Source: Streptomyces sp. CB02261 (GTDB lineage: Bacteria; Actinomycetota; Actinomycetes; Streptomycetales; Streptomycetaceae). Taken from it: a stretch of DNA of 64,000 nt. Shown here piece by piece: positions 1 to 8,942 of the stretch. A program made the translations under genes and the position numbers. Under the pieces are notes generated by a model. That model had not been told where the DNA came from and ran no database searches. It saw only the letters and a list, made by a program, of their open reading frames with translations. Where the stretch lies: the NCBI RefSeq assembly GCF_001905665.1, contig NZ_LIVX01000008.1, positions 186,001 to 250,000 on the forward strand, given 5' to 3'. Numbering within the stretch: the first letter of the stretch is position 1; each line of letters opens with the position of its first letter.

Positions 1-817
1 CGGTGAAGCCGCCGTGGATGGTGTTGCCGTGGACGTCGAGCAGGTCGCCCCCGACGTGGTACGTACGGTTCCCTCCCCCGGTCCGGGGCGTTGGGCCGTC
101 CCCCCGCGACGGCCCAACGCCGGTCCGTGACCCCCCTGTCGGCTCCCCCGCCGGCTCCCCCTCGGGCTCTCCCTGCGGCCCCGCCGCCGGTTCGGGTCCG
201 ACGAGCGGCGGCGCGGGCCTGCGCGGTACGTGGAACCAGGCGGCCTCGTCGGTCTCCTTGGACCGGATGCGGGCCTGCCGGTAGTGGTCCGGCTCCACGT
301 ACCGGCCGCCCTCGGCGACCACGTTCACGTACAACCAGTCGGAGACGACGACCAGCAGGTCGACCTCCGGGGCCTCGTTCATGATCCGCTTGGCCGGGGG
401 GCTGTCGCAGAGCCGGGCGGCGAGGTCCACCGCCCGCCCGACGAGCCCGTGCCGGTCCTGGACCACGAGCCCCGCGTTCATCCCGATCCGCAGCCGCAGC
501 GGCCGTGCCCGGCCCCTGTTGTGGGCGCGCAGGCTCTCGTACAGGGTGTCGATCCACCGTCCGACCATGAGCGTCGGCGGCACGTCGGGGCGGAGGGCGG
601 CGAGGATGCCGTCCCCCCGGTCCTCCTGGTGGAAGGTGCCGGGCTCGACGCCGACGGAGCTGTACGCGTCGTCGAACGCGGCGTACATCGCCGTCCGCTG
701 GAGCTTCTTCTCGGCCATGTCCAGGGTCCCGGATCCGCAGATGTCGCCGAAGACGACGAACCGGTGGATGCCGCCCAGGTCCGCGCCCGCTTCCCCGTTC
801 ACTCCCGCACTGCTCAC
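1..817 (-). CDS. Class III nucleotide cyclase-like protein (3' end cut by window edge)
   Basis: The frame reads from a GTG at 817-815 off the left edge, so the protein is incomplete (272 codons visible). An AGGGAG ribosome site sits 5 nt before the start. Near the N terminus are FGDICGSG and EDRGDG, which match the two metal-binding Asp regions of the class III adenylate/guanylate cyclase fold, and RIGMNAGLV matches the core strand that follows. The domain ends near residue 190. A Pro/Gly/Glu-rich linker and a Gly-rich tail (VHGNTIHGGF) follow. The gene lies 81 bp downstream of a CRP-family regulator on the same strand, so the pair could be a cNMP producer and sensor. Whether the cyclase is active, and with which nucleotide, cannot be told from sequence. 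Confidence 0.72.
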   Translation of the reverse strand, partial: MSSAGVNGEAGADLGGIHRFVVFGDICGSGTLDMAEKKLQRTAMYAAFDDAYSSVGVEPGTFHQEDRGDGILAALRPDVPPTLMVGRWIDTLYESLRAHNRGRARPLRLRIGMNAGLVVQDRHGLVGRAVDLAARLCDSPPAKRIMNEAPEVDLLVVVSDWLYVNVVAEGGRYVEPDHYRQARIRSKETDEAAWFHVPRRPAPPLVGPEPAAGPQGEPEGEPAGEPTGGSRTGVGPSRGDGPTPRTGGGNRTYHVGGDLLDVHGNTIHGGFT

Positions 818-898
818 TCGGACTCCCTGTGTGATGCCCTGGTGCCGTGGTGGTGCGTGTCCAGACTGGTCGCGTTCCGCGACCGGCGATGTAGCCGT

Positions 899-1624
899 TT
901 ACACAACCGGCGGTGATTCGACCGCCGGGTCCGCGCCGGGGCGTGCGCGCCCCTCCGCGAGCAGCACCAGGACCCGCATGTCGATGACGACGACGGTGCG
1001 GTTCGCGGTACGGACCACGTCCTGCTCCCGCAGCAGGCGCAGCGCCTTGGCGACCGCCTCCCGGGTGGCTCCGATGGCCGCCGCCAGGTCGTGCTGGGGC
1101 AGCGGAAGGGCGAGTACGGTCCCGGCGTCGGCCCGCCGTCCGGCGCGCTCGGCCAGCTCGACGAGCCGGGCCGCCAGGCGCTGCAGGACGGTCTCGGACG
1201 CGAGCGCGCGGCGTTCGACGTCGGCGCTGCGCAGCCGGGTGGCGAGCTGGCGCATGATCAGCGCGGTGGCGTGCGGCCGGGCGGCGAGGAAGCCCCGGAA
1301 GCGGTCGCCGGAGATGGCGACGGCCTCGACCGTGCCGAGCGCGGTGACGCTGGCGCTGCGCGGGCGCCGGTCGACGGCGGCGAGGTCCCCGACGACCTCA
1401 CCCGCGCCACGGAGGGCGAGGATGAGCCGCGATCCGCGTTCGGTGCCCACGGAGACGACGGACCATCCGGAGAGGAGCGCGAGGACGAAGGCACTGGTGT
1501 CGCGTTCGCGGATCATCACCTCACCCGGTTCGTAGACGTGCCGGGCGCCCTCGGCGAGCAGGGACCGCCGGTCGGCCGCCGGGAGGGCGTGGAGGAAGGA
1601 GCGGTCCTGGCCGAAGAGACTCAC
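899..1624 (-). CDS. Crp/Fnr-family transcriptional regulator
   Basis: This is a one-component regulator of about 241 aa. The N-terminal half is a cyclic-nucleotide-binding beta-roll (YEPGEVMIRE, then GEVVGDLAAVDRRPRSASV in the phosphate-binding cassette position). A long dimerisation helix follows, then a C-terminal winged helix with recognition region LAAAIGATREAVAKALRLL. I prefer the GTG at 1624 because the domain begins at once (SLFGQDRSF) and a GGGGTGAG stretch precedes it; an ATG at 1675 would add 17 unconserved residues. It is the upstream partner of the cyclase-like gene, which suggests that it responds to that enzyme's product. Cyclic-nucleotide binding is inferred, since many CRP-fold regulators bind other ligands or none. 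Confidence 0.85.
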   Translation of the reverse strand: MSLFGQDRSFLHALPAADRRSLLAEGARHVYEPGEVMIRERDTSAFVLALLSGWSVVSVGTERGSRLILALRGAGEVVGDLAAVDRRPRSASVTALGTVEAVAISGDRFRGFLAARPHATALIMRQLATRLRSADVERRALASETVLQRLAARLVELAERAGRRADAGTVLALPLPQHDLAAAIGATREAVAKALRLLREQDVVRTANRTVVVIDMRVLVLLAEGRARPGADPAVESPPVV

Positions 1625-1801
1625 CGTCCGCTCACCCCTGTACCGTCCTCGGGCCCTCCGGGGAAGACCGCCCACCGGTGATCGACCGGCGTGTTCGCGT
1701 GTGTGCTCTCACCTCGTGGGACCCGCACGTCACATTGTTGACGCTCCGTCACGTCGTGGGGTGAAGAACGCTAGAGGGTGCGGAAGAAACGCGTCAACGG
1801 G

Positions 1802-1851
1802 CACGGGGGGCGCAGGGGAGCGCCGTGACCGGCACCCCTGCGCCCCCCGTG
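1802..1851 (-). terminator. Intrinsic terminator-like hairpin after pnkp
   Basis: A 17-bp arm (1802-1818, CACGGGGGGCGCAGGGG) is matched by its complement at the end of 1831-1851, with a short GC-rich loop. It lies about 55 bp downstream of the pnkp stop codon in the direction of transcription. As is common in Streptomyces, there is no clear U tract. Confidence 0.75.
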
Positions 1852-1906
1852 GGGACCCTGTGTCGACCGTACGGATACGGGCCGAACACCGGGCGAAGGC
1901 CTCGCG

Positions 1907-4435
1907 TCAGAGTCTCGGGTCCACCGGCTCCGACTCCAGGGCCAGGACCGCGAAGACGGCCTCGTGGACGCGCCAGAGCGGTTCTCCCTCCGCCAGGCGG
2001 TCGAGTGCCTCCAGGCCGAGCGCGTACTCGCGCAGCGCGAGGGACCGCTTGTGGCCGAGGAAGCGCTGACGCAGCCGCTCCAGGTTCTCCGGCCGGGTGT
2101 ACTCGGGACCGTAGATGATCCGCAGGTACTCCCGGCCGCGCACCTTCACGCCGGGCTGGGCGAGCCGGCCCTTGGGGTCGCGGACGAGCGCGGCCAGCGG
2201 CTTGACGACCATGCCCTCGCCGCCCGCGCCGGTCATGTCCAGCCACCAGTCGACGCCGGCGCGGACCGAGGCCTCGTCGCCGGTGTCGACGACGAGCCGC
2301 CGGGTGACCTGGAGCAGCCCGGTCGGGTCGTGCTCCACCAGCCGGTCGAGCCAGGCGAGCTGCTCGTCGTGCGGGACGGCGGCGAGCGAGCGTCCGGTCG
2401 TCGCGAGCAGCTGGAACGGCGCGAACCGCACGCCGTCGAGACCCTCGGTCGGCCAGCAGTACCTGCGGTACGCCTCGGTGAACGCGGCCGCGTCCGTCGC
2501 CCGCTCCCGCTGCTTGGCGAGCAGCCCGTCGATCCCGTCGACCCCGCGCGCCACCGCCTGTTCGAGCGCGGCGAGGGCGCCGGGGAAGACGGCACCGGAG
2601 GCCGCGCCGACCGCCGCGTACTGGGCGCGGAGGAGCCCGGCCGACTTGAGCGACCACGGCATCAGCTCGCCGTCGAGCAGCAGCCAGTCGGCGTCGAACT
2701 CGTCCCAGAGCCCGGCGGCGCCGATCGCCGTCCGCAGCCGTCCGAGGACCTCCTCGGTGACCGCCGGATCGTCGAAGAAGGGCCTCCCGGTACGGGTGTG
2801 CAGCGCGCCGGTGACCCCGTCGACGCCGAAGCGCTCGCGGGCCGCTTCGGCGTCCCTGCAGACGAGGGCCACGGCCCGGGAGCCCATGTGCTTCTCCTCG
2901 CACACGACCCGCTCGACACCGTCGGCCCGGTACTGGGCGAAGGCCTCGGCGGGGTGCTCCAGGTAGCCCTCCTCCTTCGACGTGGCGGTCGGTGCCATCG
3001 TCGGCGGCAGGTAGGCGAGCAGCCGCGGGTCGACCGCGAACCGGCTCATCACCTCCAGGGCCGCCGCCGCGTTCTCCTCCCGCACCGCGACGTTGCCGAG
3101 GTGCCGGGTCTCCACGATCCGCCGGCCGTGCACGTCCGCGAGGTCCAGGGGGCGCCCCTGGTGCCCGCCGGGCGCCTCGGTCGCGAGCGGCCGGGCCGGC
3201 TCGTACCAGACGCGCTCGGCCGGTACGTCGACGAGTTCGCGCTCCGGCCAGCGCAGCGCGGTCATCCTGCCGCCGAAGACGGCCCCGGTGTCGAGGCAGA
3301 TGGTGTTGTTGACCCAGGAGGTGTTCGGCACGGGCGTGTGCCCGTACACGACCGCGGCCCGCCCCCGGTACTCCTCCGCCCACGGGTAGCGCACCGGCAG
3401 CCCGAACTCGTCGGTCTCGCCGGTGGTGTCCCCGTACAGCGCGTGCGAACGCACCCGCCCCGAGGTGCGGCCGTGGTACTTCTCCGGCAGGCCCGCGTGG
3501 CAGACGACGAGGTCTCCGCCGTCGAGGACGTAGTGGCTGACGAGCCCCTCGATGAACCTGGCCACCTCGGCCCGGAACTCCTCGCTCTCCTTCCCCAGCT
3601 GCTCGATCGTCTCGGCCAGGCCGTGCGTCTCCCGCACCTTGCGGCCCTTGAGCCAGCGGCCCAGCTTGTTCTCGTGGTTGCCGGGGACGCACAGGGCGTC
3701 GCCGGCCGCGACCATGCCCATCACCCGGCGCAGGACGCCCGGCGAGTCGGGCCCCCGGTCGACGAGGTCGCCGACGAAGACGGCCGTACGTCCCTCGGGG
3801 TGGTGACCGTCGACGTAGCCGAGCTTCGCGAGCAGGGTCTCCAGCTCGGAACGGCAGCCGTGGATGTCACCGATGATGTCGAAGGGGCCGGTGAGGTGAC
3901 GCAGGTCGTTGAAGCGGCGCTCCAGGACGACCTCGGCGTCCTCGACCTCCTCGACGGACCGCAGCACGTGGACCTTGCGGAAGCCCTCGCGCTCCAGGCC
4001 GCGCAGCGAACGGCGCAGCTCGCGGCGGTGGCGCTGGATGACGTGCGCGGGCATGTCGGCGCGGTCGGGACGCCCGGCGTTCCGGCTGCGGCACACCTCC
4101 TCGGGCAGATCGAGGACGATCGCGATGGGCAGCACGTCGTGCGACCTGGCCAGCTGGACGAGCTGCCGGCGGGCCTCCTGCTGCACGTTGGTGGCGTCGA
4201 CGACGGCGATCCGTCCCGCCGCGAGCCGCTTGCCCACGATGTAGTGGAGGACGTCGAAGGCGTCCCTGCTCGCGGACTGGTCGTTCTCGTCGTCCGCGAC
4301 GAGCCCCCGGCAGAAGTCGGAGGAGACGATCTCGGTCGCCTTGAAGTGGCGGCGGGCGAAGGTGGACTTGCCGGAGCCGGTGGCACCGACGAGCACCACG
4401 AGGGACAGGTCGGTGACGGGAAGCGTTCGGGTCAT
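1907..4435 (-). CDS. pnkp: Polynucleotide kinase-phosphatase (bacterial Pnkp), RNA repair
   Basis: This 842-aa enzyme has the three catalytic modules of bacterial Pnkp in order. The N-terminal kinase has P-loop GATGSGKST at residues 17-25. A central metallophosphatase shows GDIHG, GDLVDRG and GNHE. A C-terminal nucleotidyltransferase (ligase-like) domain has a KxxG core in CEEKHMGSR. Pnkp heals broken RNA ends and, with Hen1, carries out repair linked to 2'-O-methylation. The ATG at 4435 overlaps the hen1 stop by four bases (ATGA), so the two are translationally coupled and products of one operon. Upstream in-frame starts would run into hen1 and add low-complexity sequence. Domain order and length match the family well. 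Confidence 0.96.
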   Translation of the reverse strand: MTRTLPVTDLSLVVLVGATGSGKSTFARRHFKATEIVSSDFCRGLVADDENDQSASRDAFDVLHYIVGKRLAAGRIAVVDATNVQQEARRQLVQLARSHDVLPIAIVLDLPEEVCRSRNAGRPDRADMPAHVIQRHRRELRRSLRGLEREGFRKVHVLRSVEEVEDAEVVLERRFNDLRHLTGPFDIIGDIHGCRSELETLLAKLGYVDGHHPEGRTAVFVGDLVDRGPDSPGVLRRVMGMVAAGDALCVPGNHENKLGRWLKGRKVRETHGLAETIEQLGKESEEFRAEVARFIEGLVSHYVLDGGDLVVCHAGLPEKYHGRTSGRVRSHALYGDTTGETDEFGLPVRYPWAEEYRGRAAVVYGHTPVPNTSWVNNTICLDTGAVFGGRMTALRWPERELVDVPAERVWYEPARPLATEAPGGHQGRPLDLADVHGRRIVETRHLGNVAVREENAAAALEVMSRFAVDPRLLAYLPPTMAPTATSKEEGYLEHPAEAFAQYRADGVERVVCEEKHMGSRAVALVCRDAEAARERFGVDGVTGALHTRTGRPFFDDPAVTEEVLGRLRTAIGAAGLWDEFDADWLLLDGELMPWSLKSAGLLRAQYAAVGAASGAVFPGALAALEQAVARGVDGIDGLLAKQRERATDAAAFTEAYRRYCWPTEGLDGVRFAPFQLLATTGRSLAAVPHDEQLAWLDRLVEHDPTGLLQVTRRLVVDTGDEASVRAGVDWWLDMTGAGGEGMVVKPLAALVRDPKGRLAQPGVKVRGREYLRIIYGPEYTRPENLERLRQRFLGHKRSLALREYALGLEALDRLAEGEPLWRVHEAVFAVLALESEPVDPRL

Positions 4436-5898
4436 GCCGCGGCCTCCTTCGAGGTCTCGTCGGTGCGGGTGAAGACGGCCATCTGGGTGGGCGGTCCGAC
4501 CTCGGGGTCGTCGGGGCCGACGGGGGTGAACCCCACCTCGTACCCGTACCGGTCGGCGACCGCGGCCGCCCAGGCCCGGAACTCCTCCCGGGTCCACTCG
4601 AAGCGGTGGTCGCCGTGCCGGACGTGTCCGGCCGGGAGCGCCTCCCAGCGCACGTTGTACTCGACGTTCGGCGTGGTCACCAGGACCGTGCGGGGCCGGG
4701 CCGAGCCGAACACCGCGTACTCAAGGGCCGGCAGCCTCGGCAGGTCCAGGTGCTCGATCACCTCGCTGAGCACGGCCGCGTCGTAGCCGGTCAGCCGCTT
4801 GTCGGTGTACGCAAGCGAGCCCTGGACCAGCCGGACGCGGGCCGCCTGCCGCTCCCCCATCCGGTCGAGCCGCAGCCGCCGCGCGGCGACGGTCAGGGCG
4901 CGGACGGACACGTCGACGCCGACGATCTCGGTGTAGCGCGGGTCCTTGAGGAGGGCCTGCACCAACTGGCCCTGTCCGCAGCCGAGATCGAGCACGCGTG
5001 CCGCTCCGGCCGCCTCCAGGGCGCGGAGGATCGCCTCCCGGCGCTGCTCGGCCAGCGGCACCGGCCGTTCCTCCGTGTCGGTCGACTCGTCCACGGCGTT
5101 GTCGACGTCGTCGACGTCGAGGCCCTCGGCCTCGGCGAGCCGCACGAGTTCGAGCCGCTCCGTCGCCTCGCGGGCCAGGCCCCAGCGGCGGGAGAGGTAG
5201 CGGGCCGTGATCAGTTTCCGCTCGGGGTGGCCGGCGAGCCAGCCGTCACCGGCGCGCAGCAGCTTGTCGACCTCGTCGGGCGCGACCCAGTAGTGCTTGG
5301 CGTCGTCGAGGACCGGCAGCAGGACGTACAGGTGGTTGAGGGCGTCCGCGAGCCGCAGCTCGCCCTCCAGGACGAGCCGTACGTAGCGGGAGTCGCCCCA
5401 CTGGGGGAACTCCGCGTCCAGGGCCACCGGCTCGGCCTCCACCGTGTCCCAGCCCAGCGGTCCGAACAGCGCGCGCACCAGATCGGCCCCGCCCCTGGCG
5501 GGCAGCGCGGGGACCTCGACACGCAGCGGCAGCGGCGCGGCGGCCCGCTCGGGCATCGCCTGGCACACGCCGTGCAGCGCCGTCTTGAAGACCTTGGCGA
5601 GGGCGACGGCGAGCAGCGAGGACGCCGCGTAGGGGCGGTCGTTGACGTACTGCGCGAGCGCGGAGTCCGGGGCGCCGCCCCGGCCCTTGCCCTTGCCGCG
5701 GCGCACGAGCGCCACGGGGTCCACCTCCAGGAGAAGTGCCGCCGTGCACCGCTCGGCGCTCGCCTCGGGGTAGAGGACATGCGCCGTGCCGTGGGAAGTC
5801 GAGAACGTCTGCGCCCGCTCGGGATGCTTGTGCAGCAGGAAGCCGAGATCGGTCGCGGGACGCTCCTGGTCGCCGGTCGTACTGATCGTCAGGAACAC
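4432..5898 (-). CDS. hen1: 3'-terminal RNA ribose 2'-O-methyltransferase Hen1
   Basis: This is a 488-aa bacterial Hen1. The N-terminal half (about 1-240) is the family-specific domain (MFLTISTTG, DLGFLLHKHP) that contacts Pnkp. The C-terminal half is an AdoMet methyltransferase with DLGCGQGQL and a metal site of the Hen1 type, EVIEHL followed by HGDHRFEW. Hen1 methylates the 2'-OH at the 3' end of cleaved RNA before Pnkp seals it, which protects the repaired RNA from re-cleavage by ribotoxins. The start is a GTG with a weak ribosome site. The gene precedes pnkp with a 4-bp overlap. Confidence 0.95.
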   Translation of the reverse strand: MFLTISTTGDQERPATDLGFLLHKHPERAQTFSTSHGTAHVLYPEASAERCTAALLLEVDPVALVRRGKGKGRGGAPDSALAQYVNDRPYAASSLLAVALAKVFKTALHGVCQAMPERAAAPLPLRVEVPALPARGGADLVRALFGPLGWDTVEAEPVALDAEFPQWGDSRYVRLVLEGELRLADALNHLYVLLPVLDDAKHYWVAPDEVDKLLRAGDGWLAGHPERKLITARYLSRRWGLAREATERLELVRLAEAEGLDVDDVDNAVDESTDTEERPVPLAEQRREAILRALEAAGAARVLDLGCGQGQLVQALLKDPRYTEIVGVDVSVRALTVAARRLRLDRMGERQAARVRLVQGSLAYTDKRLTGYDAAVLSEVIEHLDLPRLPALEYAVFGSARPRTVLVTTPNVEYNVRWEALPAGHVRHGDHRFEWTREEFRAWAAAVADRYGYEVGFTPVGPDDPEVGPPTQMAVFTRTDETSKEAAA

Positions 5899-5970
5899 CC
5901 GTCCGAGTATGGTTCCCCGCTGCCCTCCCGACCAGGCATTTTCCGAGGCGCCCGGCTCCGCGGGTCAGGT

Positions 5971-6879
5971 TCAGCCGGCGGGGGTCAGGGAGTCCGCCAG
6001 GGCCGCGATCGTGGTCGGGCCCACGCGGCAGCAGCCGCCCACGAGCCGGGCGCCGGCCTTCGCCCAGTCGGTGGCGCGGGCCGGGTCGAAGGCCACGGCC
6101 CCGCGCCAGCCCCGCGCGCCGGCGTCCCACCGCTCGCCGCTGTTGGGGTAGACGACGGCCGGCTTCCCGGTCACGGCGGCGACCAGCTCCACGGCGGGCC
6201 CGGCGTCCGCCGGGTCGCAGCAGTTGACGCCGACCGCGACCACCCGGTCGTTCCCGGCGGCCACCGCGAACGCCTCCTCCAGGTCCTGCCCGGCCCGGGT
6301 CCGCCCGCCCTCCACCGTGTACGACAGCCACAACGGCACCCCGCACCCCTCGGCCGCCCGCAGCAGCGCCTCCGCCTCCACCACGTCCGGAACGGTCTCC
6401 AGGGCGAGCACGTCCGGCTCCGCCGCCGCGAGCACCTCGATCCGGGGCCGGTGGAACGCTGCGAGTTCCCGTACGGACAGCCCGTACCGTCCCCGGTACT
6501 CGCTCCCGTCCGCGAGCATCGCCCCGTACGGTCCCACGGACGCGGCGACCCACACCTCCTCCCGCACTCCCCCCGCCGCCGCCCTGGCGAGGTCCACGCT
6601 CCGCGCGAGGAACCGGGCCGCCTCCGCCCGGTCCACGCCCCGCCGGGCGAAGCCCTCGAAGGTGGCCTGGTAGCTGGAGGTGATCAGCACCCGGGCGCCG
6701 GCCCGTACGTACGCCGCGTGCGCGGCCTCGATCTGCTCGGGGCCGTCGGCGAGGAGCCGCGCGGACCAGAGCGCGTCCGTGAGGTCGCAGCCCTGCGCCC
6801 CCAGCTGGTTGGACAGCCCGCCGTCGAGGACGAGGACTCCCGCCCCGAGGGCGTCGGCGAGCGTACGGACCGGCTTCAT
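5971..6879 (-). CDS. mmuM: Homocysteine S-methyltransferase
   Basis: This 302-aa protein has the homocysteine methyltransferase barrel: LVLDGGLSNQL near the N terminus, the zinc-binding Cys in GVNCCDP, and the paired Cys of GGCCRVGP near the C terminus. It should transfer a methyl group from S-methylmethionine or AdoMet to homocysteine, giving methionine. GGGGAG precedes the ATG at a normal distance. It starts 13 bp after the upstream oxidoreductase gene, so they are probably co-transcribed, although the biochemical link is unclear. Some relatives use other methyl donors. Confidence 0.9.
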   Translation of the reverse strand: MKPVRTLADALGAGVLVLDGGLSNQLGAQGCDLTDALWSARLLADGPEQIEAAHAAYVRAGARVLITSSYQATFEGFARRGVDRAEAARFLARSVDLARAAAGGVREEVWVAASVGPYGAMLADGSEYRGRYGLSVRELAAFHRPRIEVLAAAEPDVLALETVPDVVEAEALLRAAEGCGVPLWLSYTVEGGRTRAGQDLEEAFAVAAGNDRVVAVGVNCCDPADAGPAVELVAAVTGKPAVVYPNSGERWDAGARGWRGAVAFDPARATDWAKAGARLVGGCCRVGPTTIAALADSLTPAG

Positions 6880-6892
6880 CGGATCTCCCCGC

Positions 6893-7816
6893 TCATCCCA
6901 GCTGCGTCTGGACCCGCGCGGAGATCAGCTCCAGATGGTCCAGGTCGTCCAGGTCCAGGACCTGGAGGTAGACCCGGGAGGAGCCGATGTCCGCGTACCG
7001 CCCGAGCTTCTCGGCGACCTCGGCGGGCGAGCCCGCCAGGCCGTTCGCCTTCAGCTCGTCCACGTCCCGCCCGATGGCGGCGGCCCGGCGGGCCACCTCG
7101 GCGTCGTCCTTGCCGACACAGACGACCAGCGCGTTGGAGTACACCAGGTCGTCGGGCGCCCGCCCGGCGTCCTGGGCCGCCGCCCGGACCCGGGCGAACT
7201 GGCGCTCGCTGTCCTCAAGGGAGGCGAAGGGGATGTTGAACTCGTCCGCGTACCGCGCGGCCAGGCGGGGCGTGCGGCTCGCGCCGTGCCCGCCGATCAG
7301 CACAGGGATCCGCTCCTGGGCTGGCTTGGGCAACGCCGGGGAGTCGGTGAGCTGGTAGAACTCCCCCTCGTAGCTGAACGTCTTGCCGACCTCGGTCTCC
7401 CACAGACCGGTGACGATCGCCAGCTGCTCCTCCAGTCGGCCGAACTTCTCCTTCGGGAACGGGATGCCGTAGGCCTTGTGCTCCTCCTCGAACCAGCCCG
7501 CGCCGAGGCCGAGTTCGATCCGCCCGCCGGACATCCGGTCGACCTGGGCGACCTGGATGGCGAGAACGCCCGGAAGCCGGAAGGTGCCGGCGGTCATCAG
7601 CGTGCCGAGGCGGATCCGCTCGGTCTCCCGGGCGAGCCCGGCGAGGGTGATCCAGGCGTCCGTCGGCCCGGGCAGCCCGTCGCCGGAGCCCATGCTGAGG
7701 TAGTGGTCGGATCGGAAGAAGGCGTCGAATCCGAGCTCCTCGGTGGCGCGTGCCACCCGCAGGAGGGTGTCGTAGTCGGCCCCCTGCTGGGGTTCGGTGA
7801 AGATGCGAAGGTCCAT
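6893..7816 (-). CDS. LLM-class F420-dependent oxidoreductase
   Basis: This 307-aa protein is of the luciferase-like (TIM-barrel) monooxygenase superfamily. It begins MDLRIFTEPQ and has FFRSDHYLSMG, GRIELGLGAGWFEEEH and RIPVLIGGHG, the signatures of the F420-dependent branch common in actinomycetes. It probably carries out an F420-linked redox step on an unknown small molecule. The ATG at 7816 is chosen because homology-like sequence begins there; the longer upstream reading is low-complexity. It heads a two-gene unit with the homocysteine methyltransferase. Confidence 0.88.
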   Translation of the reverse strand: MDLRIFTEPQQGADYDTLLRVARATEELGFDAFFRSDHYLSMGSGDGLPGPTDAWITLAGLARETERIRLGTLMTAGTFRLPGVLAIQVAQVDRMSGGRIELGLGAGWFEEEHKAYGIPFPKEKFGRLEEQLAIVTGLWETEVGKTFSYEGEFYQLTDSPALPKPAQERIPVLIGGHGASRTPRLAARYADEFNIPFASLEDSERQFARVRAAAQDAGRAPDDLVYSNALVVCVGKDDAEVARRAAAIGRDVDELKANGLAGSPAEVAEKLGRYADIGSSRVYLQVLDLDDLDHLELISARVQTQLG

Positions 7817-8065
7817 GCCTCCATCCTGCACCGTCGGGTGCGTGTCAACCTGTCCGTCAGCCGCTTGTCCGCCCCGGCTCGGTCGGGTGAATATCCGGCC
7901 CCGTGACGGGCCGCGTCCTCCCCGGCCAGTGACCGGGGCCCGGCGCTCGTCGTTGGCTCGGGCGGAGCCGGACCGCCCGGCCCGCGCGCCGGCGGCCGCT
8001 GCCGGTGTGCCGCTCTCTCTCGTGGCCCCGCCCTCGGCGGCGGGGTCCGGGCCGAGGAGGCCCCC

Positions 8066-8284
8066 ATGTCCCAGGAAGCCGCGCCGGAGCGGGCCGTGCC
8101 CGAACAGCCGGTACCGCCGTCCGTGCCCGAGCAGAAGGGCACCGGCGCCCCCCAGGGTCTGCTCCAGCAGATGGAGGAGCTGATGGCGGCGCTCTCCGCC
8201 GACCTCTCCCAGCTGGACGCCGACCTCCAGTCCACGTCCGACCGCCACGAGCCACCCCGGCAGGAACCGGACCAGGCGCACTAG
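8066..8284 (+). CDS. Small conserved-type protein, function unknown
   Basis: This 72-aa acidic protein has a strong GAGGAGG ribosome site 5-6 nt before the ATG. A Pro-rich start is followed by a predicted amphipathic helix (about residues 32-56, LLQQMEELMAALSADLSQLD) and a polar tail. There is no signal peptide or membrane segment. It is the only plus-strand gene in the first 11 kb and lies in an otherwise open interval, and the ribosome site supports it as real. I assign no function; the helix could mediate dimerisation. Confidence 0.7.
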   Translation: MSQEAAPERAVPEQPVPPSVPEQKGTGAPQGLLQQMEELMAALSADLSQLDADLQSTSDRHEPPRQEPDQAH

Positions 8285-8311
8285 CCGCACCGCCCGAGTC
8301 CGGCCGCCCGT

Positions 8312-8340
8312 CGGCCGGCGCCGGCCGGTCACCACCGGCC
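8312..8340. terminator. GC-rich inverted repeats between convergent genes
   Basis: A 16-bp perfect palindrome (8312-8327) overlaps a second hairpin (8323-8340, 7-bp stem). They lie between the stop of the small plus-strand gene and the 3' end of the converging minus-strand gene. A bidirectional terminator is plausible, but the second stem enters the neighbouring coding end. Confidence 0.4.
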
Positions 8341-8814
8341 CCGGCCGGGGCCCGCGCGGTCTCGGGTGGCGTCGGGGGGGCGGGCCCGCTCACCGTCGCG
8401 CACGGCGAGCCGGCGCAGCATCCCGCGCACCCGGTCGCTCGACTCGTCGGCGGCGTCGATGGCCTCGATGCACTGCCAGTAGAGCCCCTCCTCGTCGGTG
8501 GCGCAGGCCACGCCGACCAGCGCGATGCCCACCTCCCCGAGCAGCTCCCCGAGCAGGGCCAACGCCCCGCTCGGGTCGGCCACGTCGGTCAGCTGGGCCG
8601 CTCGCGGGCCGCCGGCGCCCCACGCCGGGTACTCCCCGATCTCGCTCAGACCCCGCGCCTCGCCGCGCAGCTCCTGCGGTCCGCAGAGCGCGAGATGACT
8701 CCCTATCGCCTGGGCGAGCGCCTGGGCCTGCCAGGCCTCCGCCACGATGTCCAGTGCCGTTCCGCTCTCGGCCAGCGCGTGCCGGCCAAGCGTGATGAGT
8801 CGCTCCGCTTCCAT
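8329..8814 (-). CDS. Conserved hypothetical protein (DUF6099-like)
   Basis: This protein is about 161 aa if read from the ATG at 8814 (MEAERLITLGRHAL); a GTG at 8835 would add seven residues. The first 120 residues are helix-rich with a well-kept middle (DIVAEAWQAQALAQAIGSHLA, then LYWQCIEAIDAADESSDRV), and the tail is disordered and Arg-rich. From memory it resembles a small Streptomyces family annotated as DUF6099; that label is tentative. There is no catalytic motif, signal peptide or membrane segment. Confidence 0.7.
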   Translation of the reverse strand: MEAERLITLGRHALAESGTALDIVAEAWQAQALAQAIGSHLALCGPQELRGEARGLSEIGEYPAWGAGGPRAAQLTDVADPSGALALLGELLGEVGIALVGVACATDEEGLYWQCIEAIDAADESSDRVRGMLRRLAVRDGERARPPDATRDRAGPGRGRW

Positions 8815-8942
8815 CAACGCCGCCCCCGTTCCCACGACTTGTCTGCCCCACTCAGTCCACTACCCAGAGTGAGGCCGCCTGAGCCCCTACACCAGGGGAA
8901 TGCGGAAATCTGTGGACAGGAAGCGCGACGGGGAAAACGCGA

